Positions 9,277 to 22,800 of a stretch of 64,000 bases of DNA are shown here, in pieces (within the stretch, counting starts at the first letter, position 1; each line of letters begins with the position of its first letter). This stretch comes from Symbiodinium kawagutii. Taxonomy: Eukaryota; Sar; Dinophyceae; Suessiales; Symbiodiniaceae. Location: assembly GCA_009767595.1 (NCBI GenBank), contig VSDK01001438.1:288930-352929 (forward strand). The letters run 5' to 3'. A program made the translations under genes and the position numbers. The notes beneath the pieces were generated by a model. That model was not told where the DNA came from. It did no database searches and saw only the letters and a program-made list of their open reading frames with translations.

Positions 9277-9374
9277 CGTCCTTGGATCTGTTCCTTCAAA
9301 GCGCTTTCCGGGCACCGTGGAACCAGCAAGCGCCTCCGCCGCTGTTGGGAAATCTCACGGACTTGATCATGATC
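9277..9374 (-). CDS. Exon, basic helical segment
   Basis: A 98-bp exon with acceptor CGGAG|GATCATG and donor GGACG|GTAGGTTG. It reads DHDQVREISQQRRRRLLVPR then CPESALKEQIQG. It is strongly basic with a likely coiled-coil tail. No family recognised. It lies downstream of the LRR chain and could be a later exon of that gene. Confidence 0.48.
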
Positions 9375-9767
9375 CTCCGAGCGAGTTCATGGAAACAGGG
9401 CGGATCCTCCCATAATGATGGAAAGGGTACGTCGCATATGTGTGTATATTGGTATTCCGTTGAAGGAACGCAGTGCTGTGGATGTTTTTCATTATATCCC
9501 GCTGTAGGCGCGGACAAGACTACGTGTGTTTTTCTTATATGGTTTAGGAGTGACATGGAGTGACATAGCCCGGAATGTGTTGTCGTCATTGGTTGCTGCC
9601 GTTTTCGGCGGAAACCGACTGGGGGATTTGAAACGGACAAGTAATGAAAGCCGCTGAGACAACTTCACGTATGAAAGAAATTCCAAGTAATGCATAGTCC
9701 ATGAGAAATTTTACTATAATCTATCCGTGTTTAATGAAAGGCTTAGCCATAGTAATTGCTTTCAGTG

Positions 9768-9871
9768 ACTACCATCTGGTTTCACCCCTCCCTGTAGCTC
9801 TCTAGCTTCCCTTTTAAAGGGATTTAGGAATACCCCTGGCTCCTTAGCTCCCTGAGAATCACCAGCTAGGT
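9768..9871. mobile_element. Family I element, copy 1
   Basis: Runs from CTACCATCTGGTTTCACCCC to GAGAATCACCAGCTAG around the core CCCTTTTAAAGGGATTTAGG. The ends are imperfect inverted repeats (CTACCATCTGGT against CTAGCTGGTGAT). Confidence 0.75.
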
Positions 9872-9879
9872 GAACAGCC

Positions 9880-10750
9880 CTACTGCCCATAGCTATGGGT
9901 CTCAAAAGTTGGGATCAGCTGCAAAGGCTTGTGAAAAGCTTACCACAGTCGACCCCGCTTGGTCCTCCAGTGTCGTTACCTCTCAACGTGATGTGCCGTG
10001 ATGTGTTGTGGTCAGGACCTGGTAATTTGATATCTGTAGCTGGTGATTTACTATCAAATCACTACAGTGGATTGATATGGATCTCCCAGCAAAGGGTCCT
10101 TCATTCCACAGTTACACTCGAGATGTGACATTTTTTAAGCACAGCAGGACACCATTCTGACAGCAGCACTGCGCGCATTGAATCCGGTCTTCGGAGCAGC
10201 GCAGCAGCTTAAGCTCTGGAGGGTCATGTCGTCAGCCTGTGCCACCTGCATCTATTGTGTCTGATCTTGGTGTGGGGCTGTCATGGGAAGGTACCCCATG
10301 GTACCCCTACCGGCGCTGCAAGTTGTAGGCCAAGATTGGCCATCCTTAGTTGCAACCCCCCAAAAGGATGAGCGTTTTCACAACCATGCCACCGTGGCAC
10401 GCCACTGTGATTAAGAACCGCAACCTACCAATACGCGTATCCAGGGAAGGCATAGCAAACATCGCAGCTGCAACATAGTAGGTGATTGTTGGCACAAGCC
10501 GATCTGCACGACTTCTCAACCCTGTGGACAGTTTTCAGCTCACTTTGGAGCTGCAACAGGCGTCGCACTGCACCAGCTACGTAGCCACTGTGTCCAAAAC
10601 GACGACCCGGTCACCGGGATACCGATTTTGCTTGCTCGTAAACCACTTCTACCACCGGCGCCCCACCAACACCAGCTGTTCACAGCGCCGTGGCACGACC
10701 GTAGCCGGAGCTGAACTGCATGGAGGTCTGCCTGGGTCTGTTCCCAGCAG
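9880..10750. other. Stretch with only weak exon candidates
   Basis: GC-rich patches at 10560-10740 are open in several minus-strand frames (for example PVVEVVYEQAKSVSR ending CCG|GTGACC, and YPGDRVVVLDTVAT). No frame could be tied to the LRR chain. Confidence 0.35.
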
Positions 10751-10757
10751 AGGTCAC

Positions 10758-10817
10758 CGAGCACTTCACCAGGGCCCTCACAGCAGCAATGCCATCGTCG
10801 CTGATGGCGTTGTAATC
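10758..10817 (-). CDS. LRR gene exon, DYNAISDDG unit
   Basis: Acceptor CTTGCGAG|GATTAC in phase 0, donor TGCTCG|GTGACC. It reads DYNAISDDGIAAVRALVKCS. It completes the LRR begun by the exon at 12009-11959 (..LQTLEL plus DYNAISDDG). A GC after GGCATT could end it earlier, after ten codons. Confidence 0.65.
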
Positions 10818-13800
10818 CTCGCAAGGCGTCACCGTAACAGGGAGGGGGGGAGAAAGCTACAGGGTCATACCTTGAGGTGCCTTCAAATCAGGTGGATAAG
10901 GGACATAAACAGTGATATTCTGTTTGTGGTTTCAACCCCTCCTATGAAAACTATGCTTGTCAACCTACCATTTGTTGATAGTTACCAGGGAAAATAACGA
11001 ATGTTCGAAACCAACAACCAGTATTGGAGTGGCGAAATAGCCGGGCTCCTGATAACACAGACCGACTTGTTCAGTTGGGTAGCGGGATTGATCCTCAAGA
11101 TCCCTCAAGCTACTGCTTTGGCTCCGGTTTGACACTGCACGTTGTGTTTGTTGGAACCACTTTGGGGTGGCCATGCACGTACCCTAATAGACCCCAATTG
11201 ATGGGCAGGTAAGGGGACAGCACAAACGAGTCGATGGCCCCAGCTGATATCAAAACTGCCCTGCTGATCCTTGTAGCGTTCTTTCCCCAAGATGTCACAC
11301 CTAAATTAAAGGCACTTCAAGGCAAGTACCGATCATAAGTGTACATCTACCTATCGGCACATCAACCTAATCCGACCTCATCCAACCCTATCCGTGCAGT
11401 TGCCATTGTAGTAGGTAACCTATCCCAAACAGGAATGGTACAAATGCTGCTGGCTACCAACTCTAATAGAAACTGGAAGCATAATAGGGCAATCAAATTT
11501 TGTTGAGCTGTCATTTCTTGACGCATGAGTCCTGGTAATGCCAATGGTGAAGACGCTTGACAGCCTTCACCTTGAGGATTCAAAGTATGCAAGTGACATT
11601 CCCCTATACCGATACCATAGATCAGGGGTTCCTCTAAAGAATTTCGAGGACGAGGATCAAAACCATGATGAGGGTGATGATGATAACAACTATGATAATT
11701 GATGATGACGACGATTGATGACAAGTAATGATGATTGATGATGATTGCTTGCTTGCTTGATTGATTGGTTGGTTGATTGATTGATGGATGGATTGATTGA
11801 TGGATTGATTGATTGATCGGTTGGTTGATTGATTGATTGATCGATCAAAGGATCCATCGATCGATCGATAGACTGATGGCGATGATGGCGATGATGGCGA
11901 TCCACTTTGAACCGGCGCACCCCCCAATCCCCCAGAACGCTCCACCCTTCGCCCCGTCCAGTTCTAAGGTCTGCAGGGTCTCGTGGTTACTGAGAGCATC
12001 CGATAAGGCCTCAGGAAGGCAAAGCCTAAGAGCCTGGGCAAAAAATACCCTCCAGTAAACTAACATGGCGATGGATTTTAAGCATATTTCATAGTGAAAC
12101 CCTCGGAAAACAGCAATAAATGGTGGATCTTTCATTGCCAGGTTAGTTTACAAGAGGGTACTTGATATGGTGATTAATAGAACACATATTAAAACATAAT
12201 ATTGGTTCAAAAAAAATATGTAAATTTTGATTCTAACATCAAAATTTCAGTAGACCTAATATCAAAACTATTACAACTAAAACTTAGTATAGAAAACTAA
12301 AAAATCCAATATCAACAATCCATATTTAATACAACTTATATCAAAACATTTTTTAATCAGTGTCAAATGCAAAAAAGGAATTGTATTGAATAACAATAGT
12401 AAGATTTGCTAAAATACTACAATCAAGAGCTGGAAAATAATCATGTTGGCACAGTGGTATGTGAAGCCTAATGTCTGAAAGTGGATGGCACAAATGGCTC
12501 TATTGTCTATCAAGGGGGTAGTGATCTATCAATGGTAGCTGATATAACCTCTATCTACTAAGCTGATTTAATGATGGTTAGTATGCTAATATGTATGAAT
12601 ATTTAAATATTGAAATGCGTGTGTTGATATCCACTTGCCAGATTCGTCAATCCTTGTGCCACGAACCGTTGCCAGTGGCTGGACAAATGCGATAGCCATG
12701 CCATGGATCTGACGATCTGAGTCTCTCACTTGGGCACCCTCATCGCTGATGTTGTTTTCCTAGGGATGGTCGTGCGCAGGTCGCAAGCAAAAATTGTGCA
12801 CATATGTGCAGAGAAAGTCAGTCGAACATCCCTGAAGCTCAAGCAACAGCGACCATTGCCACCCATTACTTGCCAATGTTAAACTAGTTGGTGGTTTCAA
12901 CCCCTATGATAAATATTATTAGTCAACCAACTACTTGTTAATGATTGCTAGTGAAAATAAAAGTATTTTAAAACACCAACTAGTTAAACGTTACCAAATC
13001 GTCGTTACACACTCACATGAGCTGACCAGCAAAACAAAACACAAGCCCTGATTTCACCACCATTAGCCCCTATTGGCCATCATTCACATCCTTTATCCCA
13101 CTACATCCACTACCAACCATATCTACCTCTAAACCATCTGAATAAACCCTTACCATTCCCACCAACAACCATGAACAGTAGACCCATCAATTACCCTCCA
13201 ATATCAATAGTGGATTTTCTCCTTCCAGGTAAGGGACTGCCAGAGCGTAACCATACTCAACCATCCACAAAGACATGTGCACAAAACGTTGCAGGTCCAT
13301 CCAGGCTCATGGCCAAATTGAAACATTAACGACTTGCCCTTCTCCAGGCACAACCGCGGTTGTAATCATCCTTGGTGGATCATCCTTTTGATGTGAACCC
13401 CGGATGAAGCTAAACCCAAGATCTTCATAGGAGGTATCCCCCAGTTAAGCCAACTGGTTTCCCATGAAGATGGTATACTTAATCAACCTATGGTTTATTA
13501 ATCTGGGGTTAACATTAAATGCCTGCTTTTATTAATTCAATTGAATCATGGTTGCTGACCATCCTTGGTGAACTGTATTAGCTTATGAGGAATCGTGGCC
13601 GTTGTTATCATCAGTGTAAAATGCCCTAAGCCTTCTCCGAACGGCTAGTCTTGAGAGCACACGTTCAGCAACAGAACTGCAGCACTACCATGATTCATTA
13701 TGATTCATTTCCGACCACTATCATGATGATTTTGGTTGGTGTCAACATGAAAATATACTCAAGTCAACCAACCATCTGTTAACCTGTTAAGAGTTGCTAG

Positions 13801-16800
13801 GGAAAATAAAAATGTCAATGAAATCACCAACTGGGTAGTTTTTAATCACTATTTTCTCACTAAGAATTGCTAGGGAAAACACATCCTCAAAACCATCAGC
13901 CAGTTAGTCATGTGGCCCCGCAGTTTCCACCACCCCGCAACGTTGCGCACCGACGGAGCTTCGGCCAGGCCCAGAAAAACCAGGCGCCGGTTGGAGCGTA
14001 AGGTCTGCGACATGGCCTGGTTCCCGGTGGCAGATGAGCGGTGGAGCTCGTGGTTTATTCATGGCTTGAGCAGCCATTGAGTGGTTACTTAAAGGTTACT
14101 AGTGGAATGGTTACTTAATGGAATATGGTTGTTTATTCATGGTTGATTCACGGTTGTTTGATTAGTAATGGTTGTAATCCATGGTTTATTGTTGTGAAGC
14201 TCGTGGGTTAACCCATTTATCCATTTATTTATGGTTGACTGATGGTTACTTAATGGTTGAGCAGCCGTTGTTTCTGTGGTTGGCTAATGGAATATGGTTC
14301 ATTAATGGTTACTGAATGGCTGATTAACGATTGTTGCATGGTTGATCAATGGTTGTTTGATTGGTGAATTCATGGTTTTATTGATGCTGATTACTGGTTG
14401 ATGAATTTGTTGATTCATCTAAATGGTTGATGAAGGGTTGTTTCTGTGGATTTTTGAGTGGTAATTCTTGTTACTGTGGTTGATCAGTGGTTAAATGGTT
14501 GGTTGTTGGCTCATGGCTCTCATTGGTGTTTAATTACCAAGAATTAATCTTTAACTAGCAACTAATCATTCACATTCATTTCCTCATGCCGAACAAGCAT
14601 TCATCGCGGCAAACGAGGGAAGCCGTAGTGGCTGATGGTTCATAATTAATGCCCATGAAGAATGATGGATAGCTATGAACAATGCCCAACAGTTTTAGTC
14701 GATATATTCAATTCAAAAGGAATTGTTGTTGTTTTGCTTGACTTGGTCGACTATGGCTTGATTGAAACAACTGCCTGATGTGATGGAGTTCACAACTAAA
14801 TAACCACAATGCCGGCAGGAAACAGCTTCCGTCTTGAGCTACAAATTAATTCACATCATACAAGGGGTAACTTCAACGATTTCAACGTCTGTAGCGTTGC
14901 AGTCAGCCTATCAACATACTTGGGGGTCAAATGTGTAAAACCGTGAGACCTGCCCAAAACACAACTTGGTTAGATCGGTCAACTCTGCGCTGGTAAAGCT
15001 GAGAATTATTATCCAAACCAAGGGATGGATTATGGCGACGTGTTCGGCATGTGGGTACCATCGCATGGTCGCTTTCTGGACCAACAAATCGTGAAGACCT
15101 ATGGGACCCAAACACAGCAGGGCAGAGCTGCGAAGACTTGTAGACAGAGACCCAAACCCTTGCGAGCACACCCACAAACAAAGACGAACATAAAACCCGG
15201 TTGGCAATGAATCTCGGCGCCCAAAATGACCATGTCACAACCATATCAACTGGTCAAAATCAGAATGAAGAAATCATGCAGAACTTGCATTTACTCATCA
15301 AATCTCAGTGATGCTGCCCCGTGTTTCACAGCTTGTCGCGGTGCGCCTTGATGCCGAAGTCATGCAGGCGATTGGATGCCAATTCGAGGGACCTGCGGGA
15401 TCCAGCTGAGGTCCAAGTTGCCAGCGCCCCCCCCTGGCTGAAAGGTGCTTCTCGATCAACTGATCTAAGGGGAGTTCTGGTTGGGCATCTTGTTGTGGGG
15501 GAAGGAGCTACGACTTGAGAGTCATGCTTGCATCTGCTTCGGAAGCTCCCCAGGATGAAAAAAATCGCATTGATGGTCATTGGCCTCCAAAATTGCTTAC
15601 ATCAATCTGCTCTGGAAAAGGATCCAGAAAAATAATCGCAACGCATTGATGGTCACTGGCTACCATCTGGTTTCACCACTCCCTGTAGCTCTTTAGCTCG
15701 CTGCCCTTTCAAGCTGGGATTGAACGGGATAGCCCTGGCGAAGCGAAGCTCGCTCCCTGAGAATCACCAGCTAGTTAACCCTTGCTAATGCTCATAGCCA
15801 GCTGGCAGTGGGTCAGTTCACCCGGCGGCCCGTCCCCCTGGTTCCCCTTTCATTAACCAGGCGGTTTTCACCAGCTGCAGCCCATTGAAACAGCTCGTTT
15901 GAAGCAGCCTCCAACGCCGCCGCAACGCGCGTGATCGGGTTTCCGTCGCCTGAGAATGTCCATCTCCACCAGGGCCGCCATGGCTTTGGCGCCTGCGACC
16001 CTGAGATCGTTGGACGACAGGTCCAGGTTCAACTCGACCACCATGGCCTTGCCGCCTGGGTGCCATGCCCCGGGGAAGGCGATTGGACCACTGGAATTCT
16101 GATGGAAAACCAACGCTTGGAGCATGGCAAACTAACGGAAATGCTAGGCTTATAGGAGTCCTTAGGACCCCAAAAAAAAACAGTTGGATGTGGAACAAAC
16201 CTCATCAAACATCCACGAGAACCACGATGCAGATGAAGCCTAGCTACTCATTGGGCGAAGACTGGTGCCAAGAAATGTGTGAGATATGGTATGTACATCA
16301 ATGACATGAGAGATTCTGCTGGTTTTTTGCCTTCCACATTGGACTTCTCTTGCATCTTAACTTTTCTCTTGATGCCATCTCCCAGTTCTTGGTGGGTGCC
16401 TTCTCTGCGTTGAGGTTCATCAGTCTTCACCACTACTAAACTGTATCAGACATCACTGTGAGCAAATTCTAGTGCCTAAACAGCCTTTATCTCAACCAAC
16501 ATCAGCCATGACAAGCTCATAGCTATGATTTGATGATGTGATGAGCCCATCGTAGCCATATGGCGGATGGATGCGCACGCCAGGTCGCAAGCATCATTCT
16601 CCCCCTCCTTGCCTCGTAGGACTTGGGTGATCATGGTCGCACCTTCCTCCTGCGGCCGGCCCGGCACTTTGCACAAGCTGCCTATGGGAAAAAAACAGCA
16701 GGTGGATGGAAAAATCCAAGGTTCATGGGACCACTAGTTATTTACCATTAGTTGTTATAACCATGAGGTATATAGCATCATAGTTATCCATTAGCCAGTT

Positions 16801-19800
16801 TTGAATCAACCATTAGGTATCAACAAGTTCGTTAATCATTACAGTTATCTATCCTCTGAATTCATTAACCGTTAAGTCAATGTTCTTTATTTTTCTCAAT
16901 TCACCTGGGATTGAAGGGTCAAACTGCACATACACATACACAAAGTTGGCAAAACGATACACCCCCAGTGATTGTTGACGTTTTTTCCAGCTATTTCTTT
17001 TTGATAACTACCCTCATGAACCGTTGGATTGTGGCATCAACCACTATTCACCATAGACTAGTAACCACATATTGTTGCTATTGTTGACCAACATTCAGCA
17101 TTTTACAACCATAGAAACTCCATCGAAAATCCCACGGTTTGCCCTGAAAAAAACAAACAATATTAACCATCATCAGCCATCAACCGCACGTTCGCCATGG
17201 ATTCGTTGCCTGCAAAAAGTTCTCCGACAGGTTCACTGTGGTCAACGTTGGCACTTGCAGCCTCCAGGCCATTACCGTGAGGGGGGCCCCGGAAGGGGGG
17301 TATAGTTTATTTTCCATGCCTATGTTCCTTTTTTGATGCTCACTTTTATGATATGTGACTTGTTTCAGTTCGAAACTCAAGCTCACAATGCCGGTGTTCT
17401 ACATGAGTCGCTCCTCCTGTTAGTGTGATTCCAAAGTGGTTGGTTGCTTTCTGTTGGAGCCCTGATCTTCTTGCTCAGCATGCAGATTTTTTTTCCTGCT
17501 GTTCCCCCCTTGCATGGATGATAAGACCACCTGACGGAATGTCTATAGGAACTGATTGGTTAGTGCGCCAAGAGATTTGCCAAGTGGTTGGCAAGCCCAC
17601 TTGCTACTTGTAAACTTTTTGGGCATTCGCTTTCAAAGCCTGGTTGATTGTTAATCCCGCGACACGAAACCTAAGAGTAGGATTAAGACAATTTCGTGGA
17701 CTATAAACCTCAACAGTTGTTAATCATCCAATTAAATTAACTATTTGATTCTTGTTGACTCTTATGTCTGATCTAATTGATTACAGTAATGAACCATCAA
17801 GTTGTTGATCATCCAATTCTTGTTGATTCTTGGTGTTTGTCGTCCAAGCTGAGCAGTTGAGTAACGGCACTGCTGGCTAAATGGTAGTGAATAGCCAGTC
17901 AAATTCCGCATACCAACAAGAACATGTGAGCATTGTGAGCCACTGGAGCCCTGCCGAATAATGCTTGCTGATGATTGAATCGTTTTGGAGAGGAGAGAGC
18001 TTGGCAATCAATAGTTCCGTAGGATGTAAGCGGGAAAAAAGGGCAAGGATAGCGACAACAACAGTAACAACAGCAACAGCAACCGCAGCAACAATAGTGG
18101 CACCAGCAACATCAATCACAACAAAAACGTGAACAACGACAGCAGCCATGATCATGAACACAATCCGACACATTAGCACTGGTTTTCCGCTCTCAGTGAC
18201 AAAATGCAAGAATCGACTAAACAAACAAAAATAAACACATGTGGATTGCTGCTGCCGTACCACACCTCCATCCCATTTGTTTTGTTGAGCCGCCACCACT
18301 GTGTGTGTGTGTCATTCAACAGGGTCCGCGCAAACAGTCAGCTCCGTTCTCAGGCTTACCTGATAGCCCCATGCCTAGGATGAAAAATGCTGGGAAACTG
18401 ACCAGGAACCCAAAAACCACATGCTTTTTCACCGCTATAAGCGATGATGTTTTGCACAACTAAGCCAAGCTAAACCACTATAAATCATAAATGATCGATT
18501 TTCCACCACCAAGCTAAACCATGACAATTCAATTATACATGTTCCAACCAGGTTGCAGCTTGTCATTGCCGCAAGTTCTTTGGTTGGCACCTTCAAGGAG
18601 CCACGAATGGTCCTTCGTCTGGCCAGCGGTGCCGCCAAGGCGCATGAGTTCTGCAACCACTTGCCCTGCCTAGCGGGACGAGATGGCTGCGCAATGCCAA
18701 GGGAGGAAAAGAGAGTTGGGTTGATATGGGTGTTTCTCAAAATAGAGGGCCTAAAAAGTGGTTGGTTTATCACTATAAATGACTAGTAATGGATGATTTG
18801 GGGGTACCCCTATTTTGGGAAACCCCCATATGGGTGTTTCTCAAAATCGGGTAAACTGTGAACCAAAAATGATTTGGGGGCCCCCCTATTTTGAGAAACC
18901 ACCACATCTATGTACCTTGACCCTCAGTTACCCAAAAACAATGGCTGAAAGTCTGTTAAAGTCCCAAAATAATCGGCGTTAATCACAAAAAACATGAGGT
19001 AATTCGGAGTCAAGGTGTGGGGATGTCTCAAAGTAGGGAACCCAACAAATACTGCCTGGTTTATTATGATGTATATGGTTCATATAAAAATAGTATTTGG
19101 GGGTTACCCCTATTTTGGGAAACACCCATATGATCACATGTGTGTGTGTGTGTATGTCTGTGTATGGGTGTATTGAACTGAAGTACTGACTAATGGTGAG
19201 GATGTGAGCCAATCAATTTAGATGCAAGATGGAAATTACATGCATACATAATTGCATGCAACTATACAACTGCGCGCATTGCACACCAACATATATACAC
19301 ATATGTTATGTGTTCTCTTTGAAACAGTAGTAGCAAATCTGCTGAAAACACATCTGGAAAACCAGTGTCTAGTTAAATGCTTTCAGAATGCGACAGCAGC
19401 CACGGCAACAGCATCATTCCTGTAGCAACAGGCACAACTGCGGCAGTTCCTTGGTATCAAACGAATCGTTCAATACAGCCCTTCCCGCGGCAAAAAGAAT
19501 CACCCTCCACCACCCTATTTGGTTTTTGCACTGCTGGTAGCTCCTTGGCTCCACCTTTAAAGGGCTACAATGATGGCTCCGAATCGTTCCCTCCCACCTG
19601 CCAGCTTCAAATCCATGCTGCTTACTGACCCCCGCTGCAGCGCGGCCTTTGGCCCCAGCAAGTTGTCTGTGAGAACCAACTCCTTGAGGGCGGATGAGCC
19701 CAATGCCTTGATGGCGCTGCTGCAGCTCAGCGGAGGGTTTAAGCAGCGGCTGCAACCAGCAGCGTTTCCATACCCAGCCTGAGCAAAGGAACCTGGTCGC

Positions 19801-22800
19801 ATAGGAAATCCACCATAGAAACAGATTTTTTACCTAATTAAAAATGCAGATGTTTTGCAGATGTTTACTCTTTTCGTGGTACCACCCCTATGAAAAATAT
19901 TAGTCAACCAACCAATTGCTAATGATTATTAAATTACTAGTGAAAATAAAAAATGTTTGAAACCACCAGCCAGTTTAGCTTGCAGGTTAGTCTACCCAAG
20001 GGCAACAGCACCACGGACTCTTGAAAAAAGAATCATCGCATCAAACGCGGTTGAAAATCGTACAGCATGGATTTTGACCATCTCCGACGATAAAGCCAAA
20101 CATCACCAAACCCATTGGGATAGCAACCGCTTGTAACTGCACTTTTCGTCTCCGGGGCTCAGGGATGCGGAGATTATCCCTAGAAATGCTACAAGAGGAC
20201 ACGTGCACGTGCGCGGCATCATGAAAATTCAGTGAGCGCTGTGGGAAGAACCATCCACACATCTCGAACGTATCAACACTGCGCTGAATTCACGATAGGC
20301 ACACAGCCCATCGGACTTGATGGTAGCTTCAAAATGATCTGGGAGTTTGTTGTTTTCTTTTTTAACGCTATATAGTCATTTCAGGTGCGTTGATGCCATG
20401 CCAGCATGCTACGTATTATGATCCATGCGGTTATGGGTTTAAGTTACATGCTACATCATGCGCCCTCTGTAGTATGGACATGATGTCCACACAGAATGAA
20501 CCACCCCACTGATGGGAGTGGATATCCATAATGGACATCCTATTTCATCCGCTTCTCCGAGTATGTACGGAATATTGGATAACATTGATCACGACAAGAG
20601 TGGGTCAATACGGTGGATCAAAGGTGGAACACTGACGCTAACAAACATTGAAACAGTATTCCATATTTGTTAGCTATGCAGATTTGTTAGCGTCAGTGTA
20701 TACATGCATTTTTCTGCAGATTTGGCAATTTGGTGATTTGGCCATGCACTTGCGACATGGGTTCAAGCCAGCGATTTCCAAAATGCTGTGGCAGTTTGCG
20801 TTGCAATAGCAACTCATTAACCAATAGTTCTAGTAACTCAAGGGAAGATTCGTGCGTTCACATCAGGTTTCTCGAACCATAGAGGTAGCCCCAAACCATC
20901 CTTTCTTGACCATATAAAAATATGGCTGTGGGTCAAAACCCTGTACGTCCGGTTCGCCTATCATTAACCAGCTCGTTTTCCCTATCATTGTTGGCTGCTA
21001 TCCCTACAAAATTGATGGTTGGTATTGACCCATAGCCATGTAAGATTGATCATTCGCACCAGCTCCCACCAGCTCCCACCAGCTCCCCCCTCCACCAGCT
21101 TCTCCAAGTGGTTGGTTGGCTAACTGCTTGACCCGGTCGCTCGCCATAGCCATAAACGTTGCCAGCTACCTACCGCCCTCCCGGCCGTGCCTTGACCACA
21201 GCTTCAAGGCCCCGGAGCTCCAGTTGGTTATGAGCCAAGTTCAGCACCTGGCGGCGTGCCGCTAACAGCTGCCTGCTTAGGCAGCCGATGGAGGAAGGGT
21301 TGATCAGATTGGTGGTTGGTAACCATGGTTGATCAAGATTGCTTAGTTATCAAAGGATCTGCTTATAAGGGTTGATCAAGATTGGTTGGTTTATCTTGTT
21401 GATAAGCAGGTTGATCAAGATCGGTGATAAATGGTTAGCAACACGTAATCCACTCATGGTTGAGTCATGACTCATGGTTAATAAACGATTCCAGTGGATT
21501 TTCATCATCTCCGGCGATTCGAACAATCATTGGTCTTGGGGGCCTTTGCTCTCAGAATCAATGTTTACTTGGTAGCGAGACTAGGTTCCTTGCTAAAAGT
21601 TTAATCTTTGCTGGGTACATCTGGGTATAATCCTTACTAAGTAAACCGATCTAATTGGGAAAACCAATTGTTTGCTAAAAGTTTTACCTATGTTTAATCC
21701 TTACTAAACCAATGTTTAGCTAAACTTATCTAATCCCAAAAACACCAAAAATCCAAGTCAGTGGCTGGTTACACCACCTAGTCATGGTTATGGCAAGCAG
21801 CAATGATGGGGTATGATGGAGTCTTTCATGAGGTGAAGATAACTGGTACTAGTGAGTAATGAAGGGTTGGTAATGGTCAATAATGGCTACATACTTGCTA
21901 ATGGTGCTTCAGAGTATTTGATAGTGAGTAATGAAGGGTTGGTAATGATTCATAATGGCACAACGTAGCTATAATGGTGAACAATGGTGGGGTTAATTAA
22001 TCGTGAATCATGTTGATATTGTTGTTTCGTTTTGATGCCAAGTGCATGGTAGCGTAGGGTGAAGCACAGATTGTTTTGTCAATGGTGAGCAATGGCAAAT
22101 TGATCGACCGTATCGTCATCTAGTTGAGGCCTGCATGTACAAATTTGTTTGGCAAAGTGCGTCGGCACCCTTTGGCAACAAAGGTATGGAAATAAACAGC
22201 CTAGTCACGAGTCAAACCTCCACTATTCATCCGAAGGGCAGTCAGCTCGCAAACGTGAATCCTTCCCCAAGCAGAAAAAGGTGCTCAACTAGAACCGGTG
22301 CCATTGGATGCCATCCAGTCATGTTGTTGCAGTCGAAGTTATCCAACTCAAGCAATTGATTTGGCCAACAAAAGGCCTGGAAAGCGACAGTGCCAAAGGT
22401 GGTCATACTTAGCAGCCGGCTGGCCACATTCTACATTTGCCGACTGCTTGAATCCAAGACCTACAAGCTGCAGTGAAACAGAACGAATCACGGGACACAG
22501 CCCTTGTTAGATCCAACAATGGTGAATAATTGAAAACAAATGCGCTACCACATGGTTCTATGGCTTGCAGGAGCTTGATGAAAACCACGCAAATAGCCAA
22601 AATGGGAACATTCAAGCAAAATTGTAGTTGAGGTTGCTGCCCCACTGGGAATGGATTATGCAAACTCAGGGGGTGAAGAAAAGGAGTGCAGGACTTTGAC
22701 ATACTTTGACCAGTCCCTACCAATTTGGCCAACATCGACTAGCCGTGACCAATAGTAGAGCATCATTGACCATTCTCATATATAACTCTTTTGCAAACCA

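Noticed and set aside
10482-10997. 171-codon plus-strand frame
   Set aside because: It overlaps the LRR exon on the other strand and ends inside a family B element; there is no family resemblance.
11105-11724. Protein-like minus frames at 11.1-11.3 and 11.36-11.65 kb
   Set aside because: They lie inside the intron between two LRR exons that join perfectly. They warn that open frames alone are weak evidence in this DNA.
22240-22735. Minus frames containing LLELDNFDCNNMTG, reminiscent of an LRR
   Set aside because: The flanking exons (24.1 and 19.7 kb) join in phase with 28-residue spacing without it, and no splice sites were found.
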